DNA of 64,000 bases, from contig NZ_CP036403.1 of assembly GCF_004322775.1 (NCBI RefSeq), positions 1,860,001 through 1,924,000 on the forward strand, given 5' to 3'. Below, piece after piece: positions 43,153-51,790 of the stretch. The translations under genes and the position numbers were made by a program. Source of the DNA: Ornithinimicrobium sufpigmenti (GTDB taxonomy: Bacteria; Actinomycetota; Actinomycetes; Actinomycetales; Dermatophilaceae). Positions within the stretch are counted from its first letter, which is position 1, and every line of letters begins with the position of its first letter. Below the pieces are notes generated by a model, which saw only the letters and a program-made list of their open reading frames with translations, was not told where the DNA came from and did not search any database.

Positions 43153-43198
43153 TTGTGTGCGCCCGTCCGTTGTCCGCCTGCGGCTCCCCGGACAGGAT
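43153..43198 (+). promoter_or_regulatory. Promoter with the shared box for the SDR-MFS operon
   Basis: Box TTGTGTGC (43153-43160), 9 bp, -35 TTGTCC (43170-43175), 17 bp, -10 CAGGAT (43193-43198). Geometry is identical to the box promoters of the binding-protein genes. Confidence 0.55.
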
Positions 43199-43236
43199 CG
43201 AACCATCGTCAACGTCGACCGAGAGAGAGAACGCTC

Positions 43237-44019
43237 ATGGCACAGCTGCTGAAGGACCGAGTCGCGGTGGTCACCGGTGGGGGTGGGGGGATCGGTGGAG
43301 CCTCTGCCCGTCGCCTGGCCGAGGAGGGCGCGAGCGTCGTGGTCGCGGACTACGACATGAACGCCGCCGAGGCGGTCGCGTCCTCGATCGGAGACGCCGC
43401 CCTGGCGGTGCGCTTCGACGCTCGCGACCCGGAGTCGGTCCGGGCCGTCATCGCCAAGGCCGTGGACACGTACGGCCGGCTCGACGTGCTGCACAACAAC
43501 GTCGCCATCACCTCCACCGCCTGGGGCACCGACGGCACCGTCCTGAGCAACGACCTGTCGATCTGGGAGGCGGCGTGGGAGGTCAACCTGCGCAGCTTCG
43601 TGGTCGCCACCCAGGCTGCGCTGCCACACCTCATCGACTCCGGCAACGGCTCGGTGATCAACATGGCCTCCCAGGCCGCCCTGCGCGGCAGCCCCGGGCT
43701 CACCGCATACGGCACCACGAAGGCCGCGGTCGCCCACCTGACCCGATACCTGGCGGTGCAGCACGGCCGCGACGGGGTCCGGACCAACTGCATCGCGCCC
43801 GGGGTCATCCTGACCCCCCAGCTCATCGCGAACGCCCCCCAGCTCGAAGAGATCACCCTGCAGACCCTGCCGTACTACCGTGTGGGCACCTCCGAGGACG
43901 TGGCCAACCTGGTCGCCTTCCTGGCCTCTGACCAGGCCGCCTTCATCAACGGCCAGGTCATCAGCATCGACGGGGGTTCGACCGCGGGGGTGAGCCCCAA
44001 GCCCGCCGACGAAGGGTGA
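43237..44019 (+). CDS. Short-chain dehydrogenase/reductase
   Basis: A 260-residue SDR: T-G-G-G-G-G-I-G cofactor loop, N-N-V-A-I in place of N-N-A-G, a serine in N-M-A-S-Q, and Y-G-T-T-K with the active Tyr and Lys. The acidic V-A-D-Y-D suggests NAD(H). GAGAGA precedes the ATG. A GTGA overlap joins it to the MFS gene. Confidence 0.9.
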   Translation: MAQLLKDRVAVVTGGGGGIGGASARRLAEEGASVVVADYDMNAAEAVASSIGDAALAVRFDARDPESVRAVIAKAVDTYGRLDVLHNNVAITSTAWGTDGTVLSNDLSIWEAAWEVNLRSFVVATQAALPHLIDSGNGSVINMASQAALRGSPGLTAYGTTKAAVAHLTRYLAVQHGRDGVRTNCIAPGVILTPQLIANAPQLEEITLQTLPYYRVGTSEDVANLVAFLASDQAAFINGQVISIDGGSTAGVSPKPADEG

Positions 44020-45476
44020 CCCCCCGGCAGCGGCTCCTCCTGGGTGTCCTCAGCGGGGTCCAGTTCGTCCTCATCGTGGGCTCGACCATCGTCATGGTCT
44101 CGCTGCCACAGATCCGCGAGGACCTGGGGATGACCCCCGCAGGGCTGCAGTGGGTGGTGACCGTCTACGTCCTCACCTTCGGCGGTTTCCTGCTGGCCGG
44201 AGGCCGCGTCGTCGATCTGCTCGGCGGCCGCACCGTGCTCCTGATCGGGATGGTGGTCTTCGGTGCGGCCTCCGTCGGCTGTGCGGCCGCCGCCTCGGGA
44301 GAGGTGCTCATCCTCTTCCGCGCGCTGCAGGGGGTGGGTGCGGCGATGGCCTCACCGGCGGCGTTGTCGCTGCTGGCCGGTCAGTTCAGCGAGCCGCGAC
44401 CTCGGCGCATGGCCCTTGGCATCTGGGCGGGGGCGGGAGCGATCGGAGGAACCCTCGGCAACGTCATCGGCGGGCTCATCACCACGGTCTTCAACTGGCA
44501 CTGGATCTTCCTCTTCAGCGCACCCGCCATCGTCCTGCTCCTGGTGGGGGTCCTCTGGGTCGTCCCCCGGAGCCCTCGCACGGCACGGGTGCACAGCGGG
44601 GTGCTCAGCGCCGTCGCGGTGACCACCGCCATGGGCCTGTTCCTGCTGGCCCTCTCCCAGGCGCCGCAGAGCCTGCCGAGGATCTCTGTCGTGACGATCA
44701 CGGGGTTCGTCGGAGCCCTGCTGATGGCAGGGGTGTTCCTGCTCGTGGAGCGACGGTCACCGGCCCCGCTTCTCCCTTGGTCGACCCTCATGCAGGGGCA
44801 CGCGGGCATCGGCTACCTCTTCATCGTCCTGGCCAGCACGGGCATGGGTGTCTACTACCTCTGCTCGATCTTCATGCAGGACGTCCTGAGCTACTCGGCG
44901 CTGACCGCCGGCCTGCTCTTCCTCCCCTGGACCGCCACGATCGCCCTGGGGGCGCAGCTGGGACCCCGCTTGCTCGACCGGCTCCCGCTGAGGCCGACGC
45001 TGCTGCTGGCGCTGGTCGGCCTGAGCCTCGGGCTGGGTCTCCTGGCCTGGGCCATGACCCCCGAGATGACGAAGGCGTCCTTCGTCGCCCCGTTCGTCCT
45101 CATCGGCCTCGGGCAGGGGATGATGGGCGTGATCGCCACCAGCCTGGCGCTCTCGTCGTCGAACTCCGGGGGGCACGGGCTGGCAGCCAGCGTCGTCAAC
45201 ACCAGCCAGCAGGTCGGCGGCGCCTTCTTCATCAGCGTCTCCGGCGCCGTGACCATCCTCGTCGCCTCGATGGCCCGGCGGTCCGGCACCCTCGGCGGTG
45301 CCGCCGAGCTCGCGGGCGTGCGGGCCAGCCTGGTGCTGTGCTTGGTCGTCTGTGCCCTGGGTCTGCTGGTGGCCTGGTTCGGCCTCGGGGGGCACGGTCT
45401 GACGCGCCCGGCGGGCGGTGGACCACGACCCGCAACCCCACCCCCAGACATGGGCGGCACCACATTGCGTCCCTGA
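44016..45476 (+). CDS. MFS transporter, DHA2/EmrB-QacA-like
   Basis: A 486-residue integral membrane protein with about 14 hydrophobic segments. It has the MFS signatures G-R-V-V-D-L-L-G-G-R-T-V-L in loop 2-3 and W-A-G-A-G-A-I-G-G-T-L-G in helix 5 (motif C), as in DHA2 drug:H+ antiporters. It likely exports a toxic intermediate or imports a substrate. The GTG start overlaps the SDR stop. The last ~12 codons overlap the promoter of the first binding-protein gene. Confidence 0.9.
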   Translation: MTPRQRLLLGVLSGVQFVLIVGSTIVMVSLPQIREDLGMTPAGLQWVVTVYVLTFGGFLLAGGRVVDLLGGRTVLLIGMVVFGAASVGCAAAASGEVLILFRALQGVGAAMASPAALSLLAGQFSEPRPRRMALGIWAGAGAIGGTLGNVIGGLITTVFNWHWIFLFSAPAIVLLLVGVLWVVPRSPRTARVHSGVLSAVAVTTAMGLFLLALSQAPQSLPRISVVTITGFVGALLMAGVFLLVERRSPAPLLPWSTLMQGHAGIGYLFIVLASTGMGVYYLCSIFMQDVLSYSALTAGLLFLPWTATIALGAQLGPRLLDRLPLRPTLLLALVGLSLGLGLLAWAMTPEMTKASFVAPFVLIGLGQGMMGVIATSLALSSSNSGGHGLAASVVNTSQQVGGAFFISVSGAVTILVASMARRSGTLGGAAELAGVRASLVLCLVVCALGLLVAWFGLGGHGLTRPAGGGPRPATPPPDMGGTTLRP

Positions 45477-45493
45477 ATGGGGCACACCAGCCT
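45465..45493 (+). promoter_or_regulatory. Promoter for binding protein A
   Basis: -35 TTGCGT (45465-45470), 17 bp, -10 CAGCCT (45488-45493). The -35 lies within the end of the MFS gene. The upstream box is degenerate (ACATGGGC), but CACA directly precedes the -35, as at 47.2 and 49.0 kb. Confidence 0.4.
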
Positions 45494-45542
45494 GGGGTGA
45501 TGGGTGGCGACGAGGCTGGCCCGGAGAGCGCAAGGAGCATCG

Positions 45543-47111
45543 ATGCCACGGAGAAGAATCCTGACCAGCCTGATTGCTGCCGCATTGCTGGTGGGTGCCT
45601 GCGGCGGGGGTGACGGGGGTGCCGACGCTGAGACGAGCACCGGTGTCTCGGGGGCGACTGGGGAGATCGACCGGGACGGCACGTTCCGGTACATCTTCGT
45701 GCAGAACCCTTCAACGCTGGACCCCCACCGCTCCACCAACCCGTGGGACATGATCTTCTTCAGGTTGGCCTACGACCAGCTGATCTGGAAGAACCAGTCC
45801 GGGGACCTGGAGCCGATGCTGGCCACGGAGTGGGAGTTCGTCGACGACGGGGCTGCTTTCGAGCTGGCGCTGCGGGAGGACGTGACCTTCATCGACGGTG
45901 AGCCGTTCGACGCCGAGGCGGTCAGGGAGAACCTGGAGCGGGCGATGAGCTTGCCCGAGTCGGCCCACCGTGGCTCGCTGGCTCGGGTGGAGTCGGTGGA
46001 GGCGGTCGAGGAGCACAGGGTCCGCGTCAACCTCAGCGGACCAGGGGGCAACCTGCCTGACCTCTTCTCCTCCACCGTGGGTTCGATGATCAGCCCCGCC
46101 GCGTTGGACAACCCGGACCTGGACCAGAACCCGGTCGGCTCGGGGATGGCCAAGCTGGTGGAGTACATCCCCGGGCAGGTGAACCGGTGGGAGCGCAACG
46201 AGGACTACTGGGACCCGGAGGCCGCGCAGGCCAAGACCTACGAGATCTACGCCCAGACCGCCTCGCCGACCCGCGTCAACATGCTGGCCGCGGGCCAGGG
46301 CGAGCTGACCTACCTCATGCCGCAGGACCAGGAGTCCGCCGAGGCAGCTGGGCTCACGGTCGCGCCCTCGCTCAGCACGACGATCTTCTCGCTCTACCTC
46401 AACGCAGGCAAGGAGGGCCTGGACGATCCGCTCGTGCGTGAGGCGATCGAGCACGCAGTGGACCGCCAAGGCCTCATCGACGGGGTGTTCTTCGGCGCGG
46501 GCAAGCCGCTCGCCCAGATGCTGCCGCCCGACCACTGGGCCTACCACGCTGAGGTCACCCCGGACAACACCGACTACGGTTACGACCCGGAGAAGGCCAG
46601 GGAGCTGCTGGCCGAAGCCGGCCATGCCGACGGCCTGGAGCTGGAGATGATCATCCCCAGCCTGGACGACCACCGTGCCCTGGCGGAGGCCTTGGTGCCC
46701 ATGCTGGCCGAGGTGGGGATCACGGTGTCCTCCCGGGTGGTCGAGTCACCCACCACGGCGGTCACCTTCTTCTCGCGCCAGGAGGGTGACTTCTACCCGG
46801 GGGCCGGCGCGCCGATCGTCGACCCGACGAACCAGTATCAGCGGAACCTGCCGGGCCAGTTCGCCAATCCCTGGGAGAACACCTCCGAGGAGTTCGTCGA
46901 GGCCTGGAACGCCTCGCTGGAGGGGACCTCCCGTGAGGAGCGACTCCCGGGCGTCCACGCGATGATCGAGCAGGACAAGGAGCTGCGCAACGTCATCCCC
47001 ATCATGCTCTTCACCCCGCCTTCCGCATGGAGCGACAACGTGGTCCTGCCCGAGGGCTACGTGCCCGCGTACGCGCCGCACTTCCGCGGTGTGGGCGTGA
47101 CCGGCGACTGA
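45543..47111 (+). CDS. Peptide-type substrate-binding lipoprotein A
   Basis: A 522-residue SBP_bac_5 lipoprotein: R-R-R-I-L head, lipobox V-G-A-C (Cys20), Gly/Asp-rich linker, then R-Y-I-F-V-Q-N-P-S-T-L-D-P-H-R-S and L-A-T-E-W-E-F. The ATG at 45543 has AAGGAG 5 nt upstream; an earlier in-frame ATG would bury the signal peptide. It is the first of four paralogues (A-D) near an importer lacking its own binding protein. It shares long identical stretches with B and C, such as the segment around residues 190-220. Confidence 0.92.
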   Translation: MPRRRILTSLIAAALLVGACGGGDGGADAETSTGVSGATGEIDRDGTFRYIFVQNPSTLDPHRSTNPWDMIFFRLAYDQLIWKNQSGDLEPMLATEWEFVDDGAAFELALREDVTFIDGEPFDAEAVRENLERAMSLPESAHRGSLARVESVEAVEEHRVRVNLSGPGGNLPDLFSSTVGSMISPAALDNPDLDQNPVGSGMAKLVEYIPGQVNRWERNEDYWDPEAAQAKTYEIYAQTASPTRVNMLAAGQGELTYLMPQDQESAEAAGLTVAPSLSTTIFSLYLNAGKEGLDDPLVREAIEHAVDRQGLIDGVFFGAGKPLAQMLPPDHWAYHAEVTPDNTDYGYDPEKARELLAEAGHADGLELEMIIPSLDDHRALAEALVPMLAEVGITVSSRVVESPTTAVTFFSRQEGDFYPGAGAPIVDPTNQYQRNLPGQFANPWENTSEEFVEAWNASLEGTSREERLPGVHAMIEQDKELRNVIPIMLFTPPSAWSDNVVLPEGYVPAYAPHFRGVGVTGD

Positions 47112-47191
47112 CATGGTCACGCTGGCCTAGGTGCATCTCAACCCCCTGGCTTCCCGAGGCTAGAGGGAACCTCCCAGGCTCAACGTTTCCT

Positions 47192-47237
47192 TTGTGGCTA
47201 CGCGCACATTGTTGCTCCTCGTGATCCACGTCACGGT
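47192..47237 (+). promoter_or_regulatory. Promoter with the shared box for binding protein B
   Basis: Box TTGTGGCT (47192-47199), 9 bp ending CACA, -35 TTGTTG (47209-47214), 17 bp, -10 CACGGT (47232-47237). Box to -10 is almost identical to 48991-49036. GTGA-N6-TCAC (47221-47234) also lies in the spacer and overlaps the -10. Confidence 0.55.
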
Positions 47238-47368
47238 AGAACGCACCAGTGCAGACCTGACCGCACGCCGGAAAGGCCCTGTCTGGATGTCCAGAACCCC
47301 GCACTGCGCCACACGCGGTGCCAGCGGAACGGCCGTGGTCGTGCCGCCTTCGACACGAAGGAGTGTTG

Positions 47369-48934
47369 ATGTCTCAGATCCGTCCGATTCTTGGACTTGT
47401 CCTCGCAGGATCCCTGGTACTCGGTGCTTGTGCTGGCGGCGACGCCGGCTCGGGCTCCGCTGCCGCCGACGACGGGGCTGCGAAGGAGATCGACCGGGAC
47501 GGGACGTTCCGGTACATCTTCGTGCAGAACCCCTCGACGCTGGACCCCCACCGTTCGGCCAATGCCTGGGACATGATCTTCTTCTCCCTGGCCTACGACC
47601 AGCTGATCTGGCGCAACGCCGAAGGCGACCTGGAGCCGATGCTGGCCACGGAGTGGGAGTTCGTCGACGATGGGGCGGCCTTCGAGCTGACGTTGCGGGA
47701 GGACGTGACCTTCATCGACGGCGAGCCGTTCAACGCCGAGGCGGTCAGGGCGAACCTGGAGCGGGCGATGACCCTGCCCGAATCTGCTCACCGTGGCTCG
47801 TTGGCCCGGGTCGAGTCGGTGGAAGCGGTCGAGGAGTACACGGCCCGGATCAACTTGAACGGGCCCGGAGCCAACCTGCCAGACCTGTTGTCTTCGACCG
47901 TGGGCTCGATGATCAGCCCGGCCGCGCTGGAGAGCCCGGACCTTGACCAGAACCCGGTCGGCTCGGGGATGGCCAAGCTGGTGGAGTACATCCCGGGGCA
48001 GGTGAACCGGTGGGAGCGCAACGAGGACTACTGGGAGCCGGAGGCCGCTCAGGCCAAGACCTACGAGATCTACGCCCAGACCGCCTCCCCAACGCGGGTC
48101 AACATGCTCTCCACCGGGCAGGGTGAGCTCGCCTACCTCATGCCGCAGGACCAGGATCCTGCGAGTGCTGCTGGTCTCAACGTCGCGCCCTCCCTGAGCA
48201 GCAACATCTTCTCCATGTCCTTCAACCTGGACAAGCCACCATTCGATGACATCCGGGTCCGGCAGGCGGCGGAGCACGCCATCGATCGGCAAGCCCTGAT
48301 CGACGGGGTCTTCTTCGGTGCGGGCAAGCCCGTGGCGCAGTCGCTGCCGCCCGACCACTGGGCCTACCACCCTGAGGTGACACCGGACAATGACGACTAC
48401 GGCTACAACCCGGACAGGGCACGCGAGCTCTTGGCGGAGGCCGGGTACCCGGACGGGGCGGACTTCGAGTTCCTGATCCCGAGCCTGGATGACCACCGAT
48501 CCCTGGCGGAGGCCATGGTGCCGATGCTCGAGGAGGTGGGACTGAGGGCGTCAACCCGCGTCATCGAGTCGCCCACGACGGGAGTCACCTTCTTCTCCCG
48601 CAAGGAGGGCAACGCCGTTGTCGGTCTCTCGGCACCAGTGGTCGACCCCACGAACCAGTACCAGCGCAACCTCCCCGGCCAGTTCGCCAACCCCTGGGAG
48701 AACACCTCCGAAGCCTTCACCGCAGCCTGGAATGCCTCGGTGGAAGGCACTTCCCGCGACGATCGGCTGCCGGGTATCCACACGATGATCGAGGAGGACA
48801 AGAAGTTGCTCAACAGCTTCCCCATCATGCTCTTCACCCCTCCCTCCGCGTGGAGCGACAACGTCGTCCTGCCCGATGGCTACGAACCCGCCTATGCGCC
48901 GCACTTCCGCGGCGTCGGCGTGGCGGCCGACTGA
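47369..48934 (+). CDS. Peptide-type substrate-binding lipoprotein B
   Basis: A 521-residue SBP_bac_5 lipoprotein with signal peptide and lipobox L-G-A-C (Cys21), followed by an Ala/Asp/Gly linker. The ATG has GAAGGAG 5 nt upstream. The protein and its leader are very close to C (next gene): the promoter and the last ~50 bp before the start are nearly the same. Differences cluster in the ligand-binding lobe around residues 270-300 (for example M-S-F-N-L-D-K-P-P versus F-Y-F-N-A-G-K-E-P in C), which suggests altered ligand preference. Confidence 0.92.
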   Translation: MSQIRPILGLVLAGSLVLGACAGGDAGSGSAAADDGAAKEIDRDGTFRYIFVQNPSTLDPHRSANAWDMIFFSLAYDQLIWRNAEGDLEPMLATEWEFVDDGAAFELTLREDVTFIDGEPFNAEAVRANLERAMTLPESAHRGSLARVESVEAVEEYTARINLNGPGANLPDLLSSTVGSMISPAALESPDLDQNPVGSGMAKLVEYIPGQVNRWERNEDYWEPEAAQAKTYEIYAQTASPTRVNMLSTGQGELAYLMPQDQDPASAAGLNVAPSLSSNIFSMSFNLDKPPFDDIRVRQAAEHAIDRQALIDGVFFGAGKPVAQSLPPDHWAYHPEVTPDNDDYGYNPDRARELLAEAGYPDGADFEFLIPSLDDHRSLAEAMVPMLEEVGLRASTRVIESPTTGVTFFSRKEGNAVVGLSAPVVDPTNQYQRNLPGQFANPWENTSEAFTAAWNASVEGTSRDDRLPGIHTMIEEDKKLLNSFPIMLFTPPSAWSDNVVLPDGYEPAYAPHFRGVGVAAD

Positions 48935-48990
48935 CGCGTGATGACCTGACGACTGCGCCTAGGGAGAAGACCCCACTAAGGTCCACCCCT

Positions 48991-49036
48991 TTGTGGCTAC
49001 GCGCACATTGTCGCCTCGCGTGATCCACGTCACGGT
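48991..49036 (+). promoter_or_regulatory. Promoter with the shared box for binding protein C
   Basis: Box TTGTGGCT (48991-48998), 9 bp, -35 TTGTCG (49008-49013), 17 bp, -10 CACGGT (49031-49036). It is a duplicate of the promoter at 47192-47237. Confidence 0.55.
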
Positions 49037-49162
49037 AGATCCACCGTGCAAGCCTCACGGAATGGCAACGAGGCTCGCACGAACTTTCCACCCGGCGCTG
49101 CACCGCACGTGGCGCCAGCGGAACGGCTGTGGTCGTCCGCCCTTCGACACGAAGGAGTGTTG

Positions 49163-50731
49163 ATGTCTCGAATTCGTTCATTACTGGGTCTTGTGCTCGC
49201 CGGATCCCTGGTGCTCGGTGCCTGCGGTGGCGGCGGTAACGTCAGCTCAGACGCGGCGGCCGCCGACGACGGGGCCGCCAAGGAGATCGACCCGGACGGC
49301 ACGTTCCGGTACATCTTCGTGCAGAACCCCTCCACCCTGGACCCGCACCGTTCGGCCAACCCCTGGGACATGATCTTCTTCTCCCTCGCCTACGACCAGC
49401 TGATCTGGCGCAATGACGCGGGCGACCTGGAGCCGATGCTGGCCACGGAGTGGGAGTTCGTCGACGATGGGGCGGCCTTCGAGCTGACGCTGCGGGAGGA
49501 CGTGACCTTCATCGACGGTGAGCCGTTCAACGCCGAGTCGGTCAAGGCCAACCTGGAGCGCGCCAAGACGCTGCCGGAGTCGGCCTTCAAGGGCTCGCTG
49601 GCGAGGGTCGAGTCGGTGGAGGCGGTGGACGAGTTCGAGGTGCGTATCAACCTCAACGGACCCGGCGCCAACCTGCCCGACCTGTTGTCGTCGACGGTCG
49701 GTTCGATGATCAGCCCCGCCGCCTTCGACAACCCGGACCTGGACCAGAACCCGGTGGGCTCGGGGATGGCCAAGCTGGTGGAGTACATCCCGGGGCAGGT
49801 GAACCGGTGGGAGCGCAACGAGGACTACTGGGACCCGGAGGCTGCTCAGGCCAAGACCTACGAGATCTACGCCCAGACCGCCTCGCCGACCCGCATGAAC
49901 ATGCTGTCCACGGGGCAGGGTGAGCTGACCTACCTCATGCCGCAGGACCAGGAGTCCGCCGAGGCAGCCGGCCTGAACGTCGCTCCCTCGCGCAGCAGCA
50001 ACATCTTCGCCTTCTACTTCAACGCCGGCAAGGAGCCCTTCGACGACCCTCGCGTCAGGAAGGCTGCGGAGCACGCGATCAACCGGCAGGCCCTCATCGA
50101 CGGGGTGTTCTTCGGCGCCGGGGAACCAGTGGCTCAGATGCTTCCCCCGGACCACTGGGCCTACCACCCTGAGGTGACACCGGACAATCCCGACTACGGG
50201 TACGACCCGGAGAAGGCCAAGGAGCTGCTCGCCGAGGCTGGCTACGGTGACGGCGTCGAGTTCGAGCTGCTCATCCCCGGTCTCGACGACCACCGGGCCC
50301 TCGCGGAGGCGATGGTGCCCATGTTCGCCGAGGTGGGGCTGAAGGCGGAGACCCGCGTCATCGAGTCACCGACAACGTCGGTCACCTTCTTCTCCCGCCA
50401 GGAAGGGCACGCCTTCCCAGGGCTCAGCGCTCCAGTGGTGGACCCGACCAACCAGTACCAGCGCAACCTCTCCGGTCAGTTCGCCAACCCCTGGGAGAAC
50501 ACCTCGGAGGCGTTCACCGACGCGTGGGACCAGTCTCTCGTGGGCACCTCTCGCGAGGAACGGCTTCCGGGTGTACACGCAATGATCGAAGAGGACAAGG
50601 AATTGCTGAACATGTTCCCGGTCATGCTCTTCACCCCACCGTCAGCCTGGACCGACAACGTCGTCCTCCCCGAGGGATATACCCCCGCCTATGCGCCGCA
50701 CTTCCGCGGCGTCGGTGTGACGGGTGACTGA
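49163..50731 (+). CDS. Peptide-type substrate-binding lipoprotein C
   Basis: A 522-residue SBP_bac_5 lipoprotein, the closest relative of B: lipobox L-G-A-C (Cys21) and the same ATG context with GAAGGAG. It probably arose with B by tandem duplication of gene plus promoter. It keeps the shared Y-R-Y/F-R-Y-I-F-V-Q-N-P-S core and V-I-E-S-P-T-T region. It lies alone under its own promoter and is followed by an SDR gene after 60 bp. Confidence 0.92.
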   Translation: MSRIRSLLGLVLAGSLVLGACGGGGNVSSDAAAADDGAAKEIDPDGTFRYIFVQNPSTLDPHRSANPWDMIFFSLAYDQLIWRNDAGDLEPMLATEWEFVDDGAAFELTLREDVTFIDGEPFNAESVKANLERAKTLPESAFKGSLARVESVEAVDEFEVRINLNGPGANLPDLLSSTVGSMISPAAFDNPDLDQNPVGSGMAKLVEYIPGQVNRWERNEDYWDPEAAQAKTYEIYAQTASPTRMNMLSTGQGELTYLMPQDQESAEAAGLNVAPSRSSNIFAFYFNAGKEPFDDPRVRKAAEHAINRQALIDGVFFGAGEPVAQMLPPDHWAYHPEVTPDNPDYGYDPEKAKELLAEAGYGDGVEFELLIPGLDDHRALAEAMVPMFAEVGLKAETRVIESPTTSVTFFSRQEGHAFPGLSAPVVDPTNQYQRNLSGQFANPWENTSEAFTDAWDQSLVGTSREERLPGVHAMIEEDKELLNMFPVMLFTPPSAWTDNVVLPEGYTPAYAPHFRGVGVTGD

Positions 50732-50791
50732 TTCCTCGGACCGTCTTTGTCCATCCATTTTCACACCTCGTCACCACAAGGAGAATCCCCC

Positions 50792-51580
50792 ATGGGAGCA
50801 CTGACCGGAAAGGTCGCCCTCATCACCGGCGGCGCCAGCGGCATCGGAGCGGCCTGCGCCGTGCGATTCGCCCGTGAAGGCGCTGACATCGTCATCGCCG
50901 ACCTGCAGCCCGGCGACGACGCTGTCGCCCGCGTGGAGGCGGAAGGCCGCCGCGCCGTCTATGTGCAGGTTGACACCACCAGCCAGGAGGACACCGACCG
51001 GATGCTTCAGGTCACGGTGGACACCTTCGGGCGTCTCGACGTGGCGGTGGCCTCCGCCGGCGTGACCGTCGCCGGAGCTCCGCAGGAGCGGGTGGAGCGG
51101 GTCGAGAAGGACACCTTCCACGTGCACAACCTCGACCCGGCGATCTTCCGCCGGGTGATCGACATCAACGTCACCGGCGTGATGCTCACCGGCCAGGCGG
51201 CCGCCCGGCAGATGCTCAAGCAGGGCAGCGGTGGATCGATCATCAACATCGCCTCCTCGGCCGCGAAGATCCCGCTGGCCGGCGCCTCGCCCTACTGCGT
51301 CTCCAAGGCCGGCGTGCACATGCTGACCAAGGTCATGGCCCTGGAGCTGGCCAAGACCGGCATCCGGGTCAACGCGGTGGGCCCCGGTTACACCACCACC
51401 CCCATGTGGGACGTGCCGGAGGACAGTCCCGCCCACGCCCAGGCGATGAGCATCACCCCGATGGGTCGCAACGGCACCCCGGAGGAGCAGGCGGCAGCCT
51501 GCTTCTTCCTGGCGACCGATGAGTCCTCCTTCATGACCGGCCAGATGCTGCACCCGGCCGGCGGTCAATTCACCGGCTGA
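50792..51580 (+). CDS. Short-chain dehydrogenase/reductase
   Basis: A 262-residue SDR: T-G-G-A-S-G-I-G, acidic I-A-D-L after beta-2 (NAD preference), S-A-G-V in place of N-A-G, N-I-A-S-S and Y-C-V-S-K. The C-terminus H-P-A-G-G-Q replaces the common D-G-G. An insert of about 15 residues after the S-A-G-V strand (R-V-E-R-V-E-K-D-T-F) makes it slightly longer than its neighbours. AAGGAG lies 8 nt before the ATG. It is inserted between binding proteins C and D. Confidence 0.9.
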   Translation: MGALTGKVALITGGASGIGAACAVRFAREGADIVIADLQPGDDAVARVEAEGRRAVYVQVDTTSQEDTDRMLQVTVDTFGRLDVAVASAGVTVAGAPQERVERVEKDTFHVHNLDPAIFRRVIDINVTGVMLTGQAAARQMLKQGSGGSIINIASSAAKIPLAGASPYCVSKAGVHMLTKVMALELAKTGIRVNAVGPGYTTTPMWDVPEDSPAHAQAMSITPMGRNGTPEEQAAACFFLATDESSFMTGQMLHPAGGQFTG

Positions 51581-51664
51581 CCTGGGACGCTGCCGGCGTC
51601 CCGGGCGCAGGCAGCTCAAGGCCCCGGCCACGCGGTGGATTCATGACTACAGATGCTCGCGACC

Positions 51665-51710
51665 TTGTGTGCTTCTCCCCATTGGCGTCGCGGGTGATCC
51701 GCGCTGTACT
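51665..51710 (+). promoter_or_regulatory. Promoter with the shared box for binding protein D operon
   Basis: Box TTGTGTGC (51665-51672), 9 bp, -35 TTGGCG (51682-51687), 17 bp, then TGTACT (51705-51710) as a weaker -10. GTGATCC in the spacer matches the other binding-protein promoters. Confidence 0.5.
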
Positions 51711-51790
51711 CGCAGAACACCGCGTGGCCCGGTCGGCCACCTGATGACCCGAGGTAGACAGTCCGGGTCCCGCACGAAGGAGTGTGTGTC

